Positions 1-12,655 of a stretch of 64,000 nt of DNA are shown here, in pieces (position 1 is the first letter of the stretch; every line of letters starts with the position of its first letter). This DNA is from Isoperla grammatica (taxonomy: Eukaryota; Arthropoda; Insecta; Plecoptera; Perlodidae). The notes below the pieces were generated by a model that saw only the letters and a list, made by a program, of their open reading frames with translations, was not told where the DNA came from and did not search any database. The DNA lies in contig CAMDTW010000563.1 in the NCBI GenBank assembly GCA_945910005.1, positions 50,001-114,000 of the forward strand, in the 5' to 3' direction. The position numbers and the translations under genes were made by a program.

Positions 1-263
1 AACGCATGTTTCCTCGCTTGTGAAAGTGACTGTACGTGATAAACCCTAAGCTAAGTCAGTGACATGAGAGCAACTACATGCAACATATGAAGAGAACGAA
101 TGTTTCCTCGCTTGTGACGGTGACTGTACTTGATAAACCCTGCGCTAAGTCAGTGATATGAAAGCCACTTAATGCAACATATTAAGACAACGCATGTTTC
201 CTCGCTTGTGAAGGTGACTGTACGTGATAAACCCTGCGCTAAGTCAGTGACATGAGAGCAACT

Positions 264-291
264 ACATGCAACATATGAGGACAACGCATGT
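264..291. other. Dyad ACATGC-N16-GCATGT across the monomer junction (example)
   Basis: ACATGC at 264-269 is the reverse complement of GCATGT at 286-291. The 16-base spacer contains the palindrome CATATG (272-277). The dyad spans the junction of adjacent monomers, so it recurs about every 94 bp wherever a type-a tail meets a standard head. It is destroyed by type-b tails and by head variants such as AACGAATG. It could be a protein-binding dyad or a weak hairpin; no function is shown by the sequence. Confidence 0.6.
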
Positions 292-1313
292 TTCATCGCT
301 TGTGAAGGTGACTGTACTTGATAAACCCTGCGCTAAGTCAGTGACATGAGAGCAACTACATGCAACATATGAAGACAACGCATGTTTCCTTGCTTGTGAC
401 GGTGTCTGTACTTGATAAACCCTGCGCTAAGTCAGTGACATGAGAGCAACTACATGCAACATATGAAGACAACGCATGTTTCCTCGCTTGTGACGGTGAC
501 TGTACTTGATAAACCCTGCGCTAAGTCAGTGACATGAAAGCAACTACTTGCAACATATGAAGACAACGCATGTTTCCTCGCGTGTGAAGGTGACCGTACT
601 TGATAAACCCTGCGCTAAGTCAGTGACATGAGAGCCATTTCTTACACATATTAGGACAACGCATGTTTCCTCGCTTGTGAAGGTGACTGTACTTGATAAA
701 CCCTGCGCTAAGTCAGTGACATGAAAGCCACTTCTGTAACATATTAGACCAACGCATGTTTCCTCGCTTGTGAAGGTGACTGTACTTGATAAACCCTGCG
801 CTAAGTCAGTGACATGAGAGCAACAACATTCAACATATGAAGACAACGCATGTTTCCTCGCTTGTGAAAGTGACTGTACGTGATAAACCTTGCGCTAAGT
901 CAGTGACATGAGAGCAACTACATGCAACATATGAAGAGAAAGAATGTTTCCTCGCTTGTGACGGTGACTGTACTTGATAAACCCTGCGCTAAGTCAGTGA
1001 TATGAAAGCCACTTCATGCAACATATGAAGACAACGCATGTTTCCTCGATTGTGAAGGTGACTGTACGTGATAAACCCTGCGCTAAGTCAGTGACATGAC
1101 CGCAACAACATGCAACATATGAGGACAACGCATGTTTCCTCGCTTGTGAAGGTGACTGTACTTGATAAACCCTGCGCTAAGTCAGTGACATGAGAGCAAC
1201 TACATGCAAACATATGAAGACAACGCATGTTTCCACGCTTGTGACGGTGACTGTACTTGATAAACCCTGCGCTAAGTCAGTGACATGAGAGCAACTACAT
1301 GCAACATATGAGG

Positions 1314-1407
1314 ACAACGCATGTTTCCTCGCTTGTGAAGGTGACTGTACTTGATAAACCCTGCGCTAAGTCAGTGACATGAGAGCAACTACATGCAACA
1401 TATGAAG
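1314..1407. repeat. Reference type-a monomer (94 bp)
   Basis: This copy matches the consensus I derived by eye and serves as the numbering reference: monomer base 1 is the first A of ACAACGCATG. Bases 1-13 are the head, 14-70 the conserved core and 71-94 the variable tail, which ends in CAACATATGAAG. It carries three CpG sites (ACAACGCATG, CTCGCTT, CTGCGCT), one CATATG palindrome, and the left arm of an ACATGC...GCATGT dyad that closes in the next monomer. Confidence 0.95.
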
Positions 1408-2479
1408 ACAACGCATGTTTCCTCGCTTGTGACGGTGACTGTACTTGATAAACCCTGCGCTAAGTCAGTGACATGAGAGCAACTACATGAAACATATGAA
1501 GACAACGCATGTTTCCTCGCTTGTGACGGTTACTGTACGTAATAAACCGTGCGCTAAGTCAGTGACATGAGTGCAACTACATGCAACATATGAAGACAAC
1601 GCATGTTTCCTCGCTTGTGAAGGTGACTGTACTTGATAAACCCTGCGCTAAGTCAGTGACATGAAAGCCACTTCTTGAACATATTGGGACAACGCATGTT
1701 TCCTCGCTTGTGAAGGTGACTGTACTTGATAAACCCTGCGCTAAGTCAGTGACATGAAAGCCACTTCTTGAACATATTAGGACAACGCATGTTTCCTCGC
1801 TTGTGAAGGTGACTGTACTTTATAAACCCTGCGCTAAGTCAGTGACATAAGAGCAACTACATGCAACATATGAAGGCAACGCATGTTTCCTCGCTTGTGA
1901 AGGTGACTGTACTTGATAAACCCTGCGCTAAGTCAGTGACATGAGAGCAACTACATGCAACATATAAGGACAACGCATGTTTCCTCGCTTGTGACGGTGA
2001 CTGTACTTGATAAACCCTGCGCTAAGTCAGTGACATGAGTGCCACTTCATGCAACATATGAAGACAACGCATGTTTCCTCGCTTGTGAAGGTGACTGTAC
2101 GTGATAAACCCTGCGCTAAGTCAGTGACATGAGAGCAACTACATGCAACATATGAGTACAACGCATATTTCCTCGCTTGTGACGGTGAATGTACTTGATA
2201 CGCCCTGCGCTAAGTCAGTGACATGAGAGCAACTACATGCAACATATAAAGACAACGCATGTTTTCTCGCTTGTGACGGTGACTGTACTTGATAAACCCT
2301 GCGCTAAGTCAGTGACATATAAGCAACTACATGCAACATATAAAGACAACGCATGTTTCCTCGCTTGTGAAGGTGACTTTAAGTGATAAACCCTGCGCTT
2401 AGTCAGTGACATAAGAGCAACTACATGCAACATATGAAGACAACGCATGTTTCCTCGCTTGTGAAGGTGACTGTACTTG

Positions 2480-2820
2480 ATAAACCCTGCGCTATGTCAG
2501 TGACATGAGAGCAACTACATGCAACATATGAAGACAAAGCATGTGTTCTCGCTTGTGAAGGTGACTGTACTTGATAAACCCTGCGCTAAGTCAGTGACAT
2601 GAGAGCAACTACATGCAACATATGAAGACAACGCATGTTTCCTCGCATGTGAAGGTGACTGTACTTGATAAACCCTGCGCTAAGTCAGTGACATGAGAGC
2701 AACTACATGCAACATATGAAGACAATGCATGTTTCCTCGCTTGTGAAGGTGACTGTACTTGATAAACCCTGCGCTAAGTCAGTGACATGAGAGCAACTAC
2801 ATGCAACATATTAGGACAAC
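2480..2820. repeat. Four-monomer module (ACAAAGCATG / CGCATGTG / ACAATGCATG / ATTAGG)
   Basis: Four consecutive variant monomers in fixed order: a CTATGTCAG core followed by ACAAAGCATG, then CGCATGTG, then ACAATGCATG, then a tail ending ATATTAGG. The same order recurs near 5.8, 7.4, 10.86, 14.5, 23.1, 31.0, 38.35, 46.7 and 50.55 kb, with local substitutions. It looks like a small ancestral higher-order unit that was later scattered through the larger units. Confidence 0.7.
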
Positions 2821-3786
2821 GCATGTTTCCTCGCTTGTGAAGGTGACTGTACTTGATAAACCCTGCGCTAAGTCAGTGACATGAGAGCCACTTCTTGAAC
2901 ATATTAGCACAATGCATGTTTCCTCGCTTGTGAAGGTGACTGTACTTGATAAACCCTGCGCTAAGTCAGTGACATGAAAGCCACTTCTTGAACATATTAG
3001 GACAACGCATGTTTCCTCGCTTGTGAAGGTGACTGTTCTTGATAAACCCTGCGCTAAGTCAGTGACATAAGAGCAACTACATGCAACATATGAAGACAAC
3101 GCATTTTTCCTCGCTTGTGAAGGTGACTGTACTTGATAAACCCTGCGCTTAGTCAGTGACATGAGAGCAACTACATGCAACATATGAAGACAACGCTTGT
3201 TTCCTCGCTTGTGAAGGTGACTGTACTTGATAAACCCTGCGCTAAGTCAGTGACATGAAAGCAACTACTTGCAACATATGAAGACAACGCATGTTTCCTC
3301 GCTTGTGAAGGTGACTGTACTTGATAACCCTGCGCTAAGTCAGTGACATGAGAGCAACTACATGCAACATATAAGGACAACGCATGTTTCCTCGCTTGTG
3401 ACGGTGACTGTACTTGATAAACCCTGCGCTAAGTTTGTGACATGAGAGCCACTTCATGCAACATATGAAGACAACGCATGTTTCCTCGCTTGTGAAGGTG
3501 ACTGTACTTGATAAACCCTGCGCTAAGTCAGTGACATGAGAGCAACAACATGCAACATATGAAGACATCGCATGTTTCCTCGCTTGTGACGGTGAATGTA
3601 CTTGATAAACCCTGCGCTTAGTCAGTGACATGAGAGCAACTACATGCAACATATAAAGACAACGCATGTTTTCTCGCTTGTGACGGTGACTGTACTTGAT
3701 AAACCCTGCGCTAAGTCAGTGACATAAGAGCAACTACATGCAACATATAAAGACAACGCATGTTTACTCGCTTGTGAAGGTGACTT

Positions 3787-3792
3787 CACGTG
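3787..3792. other. CACGTG palindrome in a variant monomer
   Basis: The variant GACTTCACGTGATAAAC creates CACGTG, which on the minus strand reads ATCACGTG. The same motif is at 12135, 15794, 39630, 47978 and 51825, and in a second context (CTGCACGTGATAAAC) at 22740, 26493 and 58771. Most monomers have TACGTG or TACTTG here. CACGTG is the general E-box core, and ATCACGTG fits the yeast CDEI consensus. Functional relevance is unproven. Confidence 0.45.
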
Positions 3793-4971
3793 ATAAACCC
3801 TGCGCTTAGTCAGTGACATGAGAGCAACTACATGCAACATATGAAGACATCGCATGTTTCCTCGCTTGTGAAGGTGACGGTACTTGATAAACCCTGCGCT
3901 AAGTCAGTGACATGAGAGCAACAACATGCAACATATGAAGACAACGAATGTTTCCTCGCTTGTGAAGGTGACTGTACTTGATAAACCCTGCGCTAAGTCA
4001 GTGACATGAAAGCCATTTCTTACACATATTAGGACAACGCATGTTTCCTCGCTTGTGAAGGTGACTGTACTTGATAAACCCTGCGCTAAGTCAGTGACAT
4101 GAAAGCCACGTCTTGAACATATTAGGACAACGCATGTTTCCTCGCTTGTGAAGGTGACTGTTCTTGATAAACCCTGCGCTAAGTCAGTGACATAAGAGCA
4201 ACTACATGCAACATATGAAGAGAACGAATGTTTCCTCGCTTGTGACGGTGACTGTACTTGATAAACCCTGCGCTAAGTCAGTGATATGAAAGCCACTTCA
4301 TGCAACATATGAATACAACGCATGTTTCCGCGCTTGTGAAGGTGACTGTACGTGATTAACCCTGCGCTAAGTCAGTGACATGACCGCAACAACATGCAAC
4401 ATATGAGGACAACGCATGTTTCCTCGCTTGTGAAGGTGACTGTACTTGATAAACCCTGCGCTAAGTAAGTGACATGAGAGCAACTTCATGCAACATATGA
4501 AGACAACGCATATTTCCTCGCTTGTGACGGTGACTGTACTTGATAAACCCTGCGCTAAGTCAGTGACATGAGAGCAACTACATGCAACGTATGAGGACAA
4601 CGCATGTTTCCTCGCTTGTGAAGGTGACTGTACTTGATAAACCCTGCGCTAAGTCAGTGACATGAGAGCAACTACATGCAACATATGAAGACAACGCATG
4701 TTTCCTCGCTTGTGACGGTGACTGTACTTGATAAACCTTGCGCTAAGTCAGTGACATGAGAGCAACTACATGCAACATATGAAGACAACGCATGTTTCCT
4801 CGCTTGTGACGGTTACTGTACGTAATAAACCCTGCGCTAAGTCAGTGACATGAGTGCAACTACATGCAACATATGAAGACAACGCATGTTTCCTCGCTTG
4901 TGAAGGTGACTGTACTTGATAAACCCTGCGCTAAGTCAGTGACATGAGAGCCACTTCTTGAACATATTAGG

Positions 4972-5064
4972 ACAACGCATGTTTCCTCGCTTGTGAAGGT
5001 GACTGTACTTGATAAACCCTGCGCTAAGTCAGTGACATGAAAGCCACTTCTTGAACATATTAGG
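4972..5064. repeat. Reference type-b monomer (93 bp)
   Basis: The head and core are the same as type a, but the tail is AAAGCCACTTCTTG then AACATATTAGG, one base shorter overall. The tail change removes the ACATGC arm of the dyad, converts CATATG to CATATT, and removes the TAG stop that type a carries in one minus-strand frame. Type-b copies cluster in short runs of two or three (for example 4972-5064 and neighbours, 1660-1850, 9740-9950), not at random. A subvariant with a CCATTTCTTACACATATT tail occurs at about 625, 4015, 5605, 12360 and equivalents. Confidence 0.93.
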
Positions 5065-5846
5065 ACAACGCATGTTTCCTCGCTTGTGAAGGTGACTGTA
5101 CTTGATAAACCCTGCGCTAAGTCAGTGACATGAGAGCAACTACATGCATTATATGAGGACAACGCATGTTTCCTCGCTTGTGACGGTGAATGTACTTGAT
5201 AAACCCTGCGCTAAGTCAGTGACATGAGAGCAACTACATGCAACATATAAAGACAACGCATGTTTCCTCGCTTGTGAAGGTGACTGTACTTGATAAACCC
5301 TGCGCTAAGTCAGTGACATGAAAGCCACTTCTTGAACATATTAGGACAACGCATGTTTCCTCGCTTGTGAAGGTGACTGTACTTGATAAACCCTGCGCTA
5401 AGTCAGTGACATGAGAGCAACTACATGCATTATATGAGGACAACGCATGTTTCCTCGCTTGTGACGGTGAATGTACTTGATAAACCCTGCGCTAAGTCAG
5501 TGACATGAGAGCAACAACATGCAACATATGAAGACAACGCATGTTTCCTCGCTTGTGAATGTGACTGTACTTGATAAACCCTGCGCTAAGTCAGTGACAT
5601 GAAAGCCATTTCTTACACATATTAGGACAACGCATGTTTTCTCGCTTGTGAAGGTGACTGTACTTGATAAACCCTGCGCTAAGTCAGTGACATGAAAGCC
5701 ACGTCTTGAACATATTAGGACAACGCATGTTTCCTCGCTTGTGAAGGTGACTGTACTTGATAAACCCTGCACTAAGTAAGTGACATGAGAGCAACTACAT
5801 GCAACATATGAAGACAAAGCATGTTTCCTCGCTTGTGAAGGTGACT

Positions 5847-7443
5847 GTATTTGATAAACCCTGCGCTAAGTCAGTGACATGAGAGCAACTACATGCAACA
5901 TATGAAGACAACGCATGTTTCCTCGCATGTGAAGGTGACTGTACTTGATAAACCCTGCGCTAAGTCAGTGACATGAGTGCAACTACATGCAACATATGAA
6001 GACAATGCATGTTTCCTCGCTTGTGAAGGTAACTGTACTTGATAAACCCTGCGCTAAGTCAGGGACATGAGAGCAACTACAGTCAACATATTAGGACAAC
6101 GCCTGTTTCCTCGCTTGTGAAGGTGACTGTACTTGATAAACCCTGCGCTAAGTCAGTGACATGAGAGCAACTACATGCAACATATGAAGACATCGCATGT
6201 TTCCTCGCTTGTGATGGTGACTGTACGTGATAAACCCTGCGCTAAGTCAGTGACATGAGAGCAACTACATGCAACATATGAAGACAACGCATGTTTTCTC
6301 GCTTGGGAAAGTTACTGTACGTGATATACCCTGCGCTAAGTCAGTGACATGAAGGCCAGTTCATGCAACATATGAAGACAACGCATGTTTCCTCGCTTGT
6401 GACGGTGACTGAACTTGATAAACCCTGCGCTAAGTCAGTGACATAAGAGCAACTACATGCAACCAATGAAGACAACGCATGTTTCCTCGCTTGTGACGGT
6501 GACTGTACTAGATAAACCCTGCGCTAAGTCAGTGACATGAGAGCAACTACATGCAACATATGAAGACAACGCATGTTTCCTCGCTTGTGAAAGTGACTGT
6601 ACGTGATAAACCCTGCGCTAAGTCAGTGACATGAGAGCAACTACATGCAACATATGAAGAGTATGAATGTTTCCTCGCTTGTGACGGTGACTGTACTTGA
6701 TAAACCCTGCGCTAAGTCAGTGATATGAAAGCCACTTCATGCAACATATGAATACAACGCATGTTTCCTCGCTTGTGAAGGTGACTGTACGTGATTAACC
6801 CTGCGCTAAGTCAGTGACATGACCGCAACAACATGCAACATATGAGGACAACGCATGTTTCCTCGCTTGTGAAGGTGACTGTACTTGATAAACCCTGCGC
6901 TAAGTAAGTGACATGAGAGCAACTTCATGCAACATATGAAGACAACGCATATTTCCTCGCTTGTGACGGTGACTGTACTTGATAAACCCTGCGCTAAGTC
7001 AGTGACATGAGAGCAACTACATGCAACGTATGAGGACAACGCATGTTTCCTCGCTTGTGAAAGTGACTGTACGTGATAAACCCTGCGCTAAGTCAGTGAC
7101 ATGAGAGCAACTACATGCAACATATGAAGAGAACGAATGTTTCCTCGCTTGTGACGGTGACTGTACTTGATAAACCCTGCGCTAAGTCAGTGATATGAAA
7201 GCCACTTCATGCAACATATGAATACAACGCATAATTCCTCGCTTGTGAAGGTGACTGTACTTGATAAACCCTGCGCTTAGTCAGTGACATGAAAGCCACT
7301 TCTTGAACATATTAGGACAACGCATGTTTCCTCGCTTGTGAAGGTGACTGTACTTGATAAACCCTGCACTAAGTAAGTGACATGAGAGCAGCTACATGCA
7401 ACATATGAAGACAAAGCATGTTTCCTCGCTTGTGAAGGTGACT
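5847..7443. repeat. 17-monomer group (1597 bp), block 1
   Basis: The group is delimited by the rare GTATTTGAT variant (normally GTACTTGAT) at 5847 and 7444, 1597 bp apart. The order of marker monomers repeats: CGCATGTG, ACAATGCATG, GGTAACTG with CAGGGACATG, ACTACAGTCAAC, ACATCGCATG, TTGGGAAAGTTAC, TGAACTTGAT, AGAGAA/AGAGTA heads. A second, shortened round follows to about 8.54 kb, having lost one monomer and 3 bp. Confidence 0.85.
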
Positions 7444-7850
7444 GTATTTGATAAACCCTGCGCTAAGTCAGTGACATGAGAGCAACTACATGCAACATAT
7501 GAAGACAACGCATGTTTCCTCGCATGTGAAGGTGACTGTACTTGATAAACCCTGCGCTAAGTCAGTGACATGAGTGCAACTACATGCAACATATGAAGAC
7601 AATGCATGTTTCCTCGCTTGTGAAGGTAACTGTACTTGATAAACCCTGCGCTAAGTCAGGGACATGAGAGCAACTACAGTCAACATATTAGGACAACGCA
7701 TGTTTCCTCGCTTGTGAAGGTGACTGTACTTGATAAACCCTGCGCTAAGTCAGTGACATGAGAGCAACTACATGCAACATATGAAGACATCGCATGTTTC
7801 CTCGCTTGTGACGGTGACTGTACGTGATAAACCCTGCGCTTAGTTAGTGA

Positions 7851-7865
7851 CATGAGAACTACATG
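7851..7865. other. Monomer with 3-bp deletion (CATGAGAACTACATG)
   Basis: CATGAGAGCAACTAC has become CATGAGAACTAC, giving a 91-bp monomer. The same lesion is inherited at about 23,521, 27,274, 43,694, 59,458 and 63,490, so it predates the block duplications and is a good phylogenetic marker. Confidence 0.9.
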
Positions 7866-10800
7866 CAACATATGAAGACAACGCATGTTTCCTCGCTTGG
7901 GAAAGTTACTGTACGTTATATACCCTGCGCTAAGTCAGTGACATGAAGGCCAGTTCATGCAACATATGAAGACAACGCATGTTTCCTCGCTTGTGACGGT
8001 GACTGAACTTGATAAACCCTGCGCTAAGTCAGTGACATAAGAGCAACTACATGCAACATATGAAGACAACGCATGTTTCCTCGCTTGTGAAAGTGACTGT
8101 ACGTGATAAACCCTGCGCTTAGTCAGTGACATGAGAGCAACTACATGCAACATATGAAGAGAACGAATGTTTCCTCGCTTGTGACGGTGACTGTACTTGA
8201 TAAACCCTGCGCTAAGTCAGTGATATGAAAGCCACTTCATGCAACATATGAATACAACGCATGTTTCCGCGCTTGTGAGGGTGACTGTACGTGATTAACC
8301 CTGCGCTAAGTCAGTGACATGACCGCAACAACATGCAACATATGAGGACAACGCATGTTTCCTCGCTTGTGAAGGTGACTGTACTTGATAAACCCTGCGC
8401 TAAGTAAGTGACATGAGAGCAACGTCATGCAACATATGAAGACAACGCATATTTCCTCGCTTGTGACGGTGACTGTACTTGATAAACCCTGCGCTAAGTC
8501 AGTGACATGAGAGCAACTACATGCAACGTATGAGGACAACGCATGTTTCCTCGCTTGTGAAGGTAACTGTACTTGATAAACCCTGCGCTAAATCAGTGAC
8601 ATGAGAGCAACTACATGCAACATATGAAGACAACGCATGTTTCCTCGCTTGTGACGGTGACTGTACTTGATAAACCTTGCGCTAAGTCAGTGACATGAGA
8701 GCAACTACAAGCAACATATGAAGACAACGCATGTTTCCTCGCTTGTGACGGTGACTGTACTAGATAAACCCTGCGCTAAGTCATTGACATGAGAGCAACT
8801 ACATGCAACATATGAAGACAACGCATGTTTCCTCGCTTGTGAAAGTGACTGTACGTGAAAAACCCTGCGCTATGTCAGTGACATGAGAGCAACTACATGC
8901 AACATATGAAGAGAACGAATGTTTTCTCGCTTGTGACGGTGACTGTACTTGATAAACCCTGCGCTAAGTCAGTGATATGAAAGCCACTTCATGCAACATA
9001 TGAAGACAACGCATGTTTCCTCGCTTGTGAAGGTGACTGTACGTGATTAACCCTGCGCTAAGTCAGTGACATGACCGCAACATCATGCAACATATGAGGA
9101 CAACGCATGTTTCCTCGCTTGTGAAGGTGACTGTACTTGATAAACCCTGCGCTAAGTCAGTGACATGAGAGCAACTACATGCAACATATGAAGACAACGC
9201 ATGTTTCCTCGCTTGTGACGGTGACTGTACTTGATAAACCCTGCGCTAAGTCAGTGACATGAGAGCAACTACATGCAACATATGAGGACAACGCATGTTT
9301 CCTCGCTTGTGAAGGTGACTGTACTTGATAAACCCTGCGCTAAGTCAGTGACATGAGAGCAACTACATGCAACATATGAAGACAACGCATGTTTCCTCGC
9401 TTGTGACGGTGACTGTACTTGATAAACCCTGCGGTAAGTCAGTGACATGAGAGCAACTACATGCAACATATGAAGACAACGCATGTTTCCTCGCTTGTGA
9501 CGGTTACTGTACGTAATAAACCCTGCGCTAAGTCAGTGACATGAGTGCAACTACATGCAACATATGAGGACAACGCATGTTTCCTCGCTTGTGACGGTGA
9601 CTGTACGTAATAAACCCTGCGCTAAGTCAGTGACATGAGTGCAACTACATGCAACATATGAAGACAACGCATGTTTCCTCGCTTGTGAAGGTGACTGTAC
9701 TTGATAAACCCTGCGCTAAGTCAGTGACATGAAAGCCACTTCTTGAACATATTAGGAAACGCATGTTTCCTCGCTTGTGAAGGTGACTGTACTTGATAAA
9801 CCCTGCGCTAAGTCAGTGACATGAAAGCCACTTCTTGAACATATTAGGACAACGCATGTTTCTTCGCTTGTGAAGGTGACTGTACTTGATAAACCCTGCG
9901 CTAAGTCAGTGACATAAGAGCCACTTCTTGAACATATTGGGACAACGCATGTTTCCTCGCTTGTGAAGGTGACTGTACTTGATAAACCCTGCGCTAAGTC
10001 AGTGACATGAGAGCAACTACATGCAACATATAAGGACAACGCATGTTTCCTCGCTTGTGACGGTGACTGTACTTGATAAACCCTGCGCTAAGTCAGTGAC
10101 ATGAGAGACACTTCATGCAACATATGAAGACAACGCATGTTTTCTCGCTTGTGAAGGTGACTGTACTTGATAAACCCTGCGCTAAGTCAGTGACATGAGA
10201 GCAACACATGCAACATATTAGGACAACGCATGTTTCCTCGCTTGTGACGGTGACTGTACTAGAGAAACCCTGCGCTAAGTCAGTGACATGAGAGCAACTA
10301 CATGCAACATATGAAGACAACGCATGTTTCCTCGCTTGTGACGGTGACTGTACTTGATAAACCCTGCGCTAAGTCAGTGACATGAGTGCCACTTCATGCA
10401 ACATATGAAGACAACGCATGTTTCCTCGCTTGTGAAGGTGACTGTACGTGATAAACCCTGCGCTAAGTCAGTGACATGAGAGCAACTACATGCAACATAT
10501 GAGTACAACGCATATTTCCTCGCTTGTGACGGTGAATGTACTTGATACGCCCTGCGCTAAGTCAGTGACATGAGAGCAACTACATGCAACATATAAAGAC
10601 AACGCATGTTTTCTCGCTTGTGACAGTGACTGTACTTGATAAACCCTGCGCTAAGTCAGTGACATATAAGCAACTACATGCAACATATAAAGACAACGCA
10701 TGTTTTCTCGCTTGTGAAGGTGACTTTAAGTGATAAACCCTGCGCTTAGTCAGTGACATGAGAGCAACTACATGCAACATATGAAGACAACGCATGTTTC

Positions 10801-12599
10801 CTCGCTTGTGAAGGTGACTGTACTTGATAAACCCTGCGCTATGTCAGTGACATGAGAGCAACTACATGCAACATATGAAGACAAAGCATGTGTTCTCGCT
10901 TGTGAAGGTGACTGTACTTGATAAACCCTGCGCTAAGTCAGTGACATGAGAGCAACTACATGCAACATATGAAGACAACGCATGTTTCCTCGCATGTGAA
11001 GGTGACTGTACTTGATAAACCCTGCGCTAAGTCAGTGACATGAGAGCAACTACATGCAACATATGAAGACAATGCATGTTTCCTCGCTTGTGAAGGTGAC
11101 TGTACTTGATAAACCCTGCGCTAAGTCAGTGACATGAGAGCAACTACATGCAACATATTAGGACAACGCATGTTTCCTCGCTTGTGAAGGTGACTGTACT
11201 TGATAAACCCTGCGCAAAGTCAGTGACATGAGAGCCACTTCTTGAACATATTAGCACAACGCATGTTTCCTCGCTTGTGAAGGTGACTGTACTTGATAAA
11301 CCCTGCGCTAAGTCAGTGACATGAAAGCCACTTCTTGAACATATTAGGACAACGCATGTTTCCTCGCTTGTGAAGGTGACTGTTCTTGATAAACCCTGCG
11401 CTAAGTCAGTGACATGAGAGCAACTACATGCAACATATGAAGACAACGCATTTTTCCTCGCTTGTGAAGGTGACTGTACTTGATAAACCCTGCGCTTAGT
11501 CAGTGACATGAGAGCAACTACATGCAACATATGAAGACAACGCTTGTTTCCTCGCTTGTGAAGGTGACTGTACTTGATAAACCCTGCGCTAAGTCAGTGA
11601 CATGAAAGCAACTACTTGCAACATATGAAGACAACGCATGTTTCCTCGCTTGTGAAGGTGACTGTACTTGATAAACCCTGCGCTAAGTCAGTGACATGAG
11701 AGCAACTACATGCAACATATAAGGACAACGCATGTTTCCTCGCTTGTGACGGTGACTGTACTTGATAAACCCTGCGCTAAGTCAGTGACATGAGAGCCAC
11801 TTCATGCAACATATGAAGACAACGCATGTTTCCTCGCTTGTGAAGGTGACTGTACTTGATAAACCCTGCGCTAAGTCAGTGACATGAGAGCAACAACATG
11901 CAACATATGAAGACATCGCATGTTTCCTCGCTTGTGACGGTGAATGTACTTGATAAACCCTGCGCTTAGTCAGTGACATGAGAGCAACTACATGCAACAT
12001 ATAAAGACAACGCATGTTTTCTCGCTTGTGACGGTGACTGTACTTGATAAACCCTGCGCTAAGTCAGTGACATAAGAGCAACTACATGCAACATATAAAG
12101 ACAACGCATGTTTCCTCGCTTGTGAAGGTGACTTCACGTGATAAACCCTGCGCTTAGTCAGTGACATGAGAGCAACTACATGCAACATATGAAGACATCG
12201 CATGTTTCCTCGCTTGTGAAGGTGACTGTACTTGATAAACCCTGCGCTAAGTCAGTGACATGAGAGCAACTACATGCAACATATGAAGACAACGCATGTT
12301 TCCTCGCTTGTGAAGGTGACTGTACTTGATAAACCCTGCGCTAAGTCAGTGACATGAAAGCCATTTCTTACACATATTAGGACAACGCATGTTTCCTCGC
12401 TTGTAAAGGTGACTGTACTTGATAAACCCTGCGCTAAGTCAGTGACATGAAAGCCACTTCTTGAACATATTAGGACAACGCATGTTTCCTCGCTTGTGAA
12501 GGTGACTGTACTTGATAAACCCTGCACTAAGTAAGTGACATGAGAGCAACTACATGCAACATATGAAGACAAAGCATGTTTCCTCGCTTGTGAAGGTGA

Positions 12600-12655
12600 C
12601 TGTATTTGATAAACCCTGCGCTAAGTCAGTGACATGAGAGCAACTACAGTCAACA
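12600..12655. other. Junction of a two-monomer (188 bp) deletion
   Basis: Relative to 16259 onward and to both block 3 copies, this copy passes directly from the GTATTTGAT monomer to the ACTACAGTCAACATATTAGG tail. The CGCATGTG and ACAATGCATG monomers are skipped. The exact breakpoint lies somewhere in shared sequence upstream of ACTACAGTC. Confidence 0.88.

Noticed and set aside
41..49. Interstitial telomere tract
   Set aside because: AAACCCTAA occurs singly within a satellite monomer and is never in tandem, so it is a two-base variant of AAACCCTGC, not a telomere array.
51..64. AP-1-like site (TAAGTCA) and GTCAGTGAC near-palindrome in the core
   Set aside because: TAAGTCA is one mismatch from TGAGTCA, and short odd palindromes are common. 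Conservation of the core is already explained by repeat homogenisation, so no site is claimed.
544..846. Minus-strand open frame of 100 codons with repeated HVTDLAQGLSSTVTF-type units (and copies at 19120, 36387, 55151)
   Set aside because: It lies wholly in satellite monomers and encodes only the reverse complement of the repeat. Its length is explained by consecutive 93-bp type-b monomers. There is no protein family match I recognise and no distinct composition.
11144..11530. Longest open frames (128 codons, at 2797, 11144, 14803, 38640, 46987, 50834)
   Set aside because: They have the same cause. Copies carry amino-acid-changing differences (for example DLAQ/DFAQ, SGS/SGF) with no sign of constraint, and all lie in the repeat.
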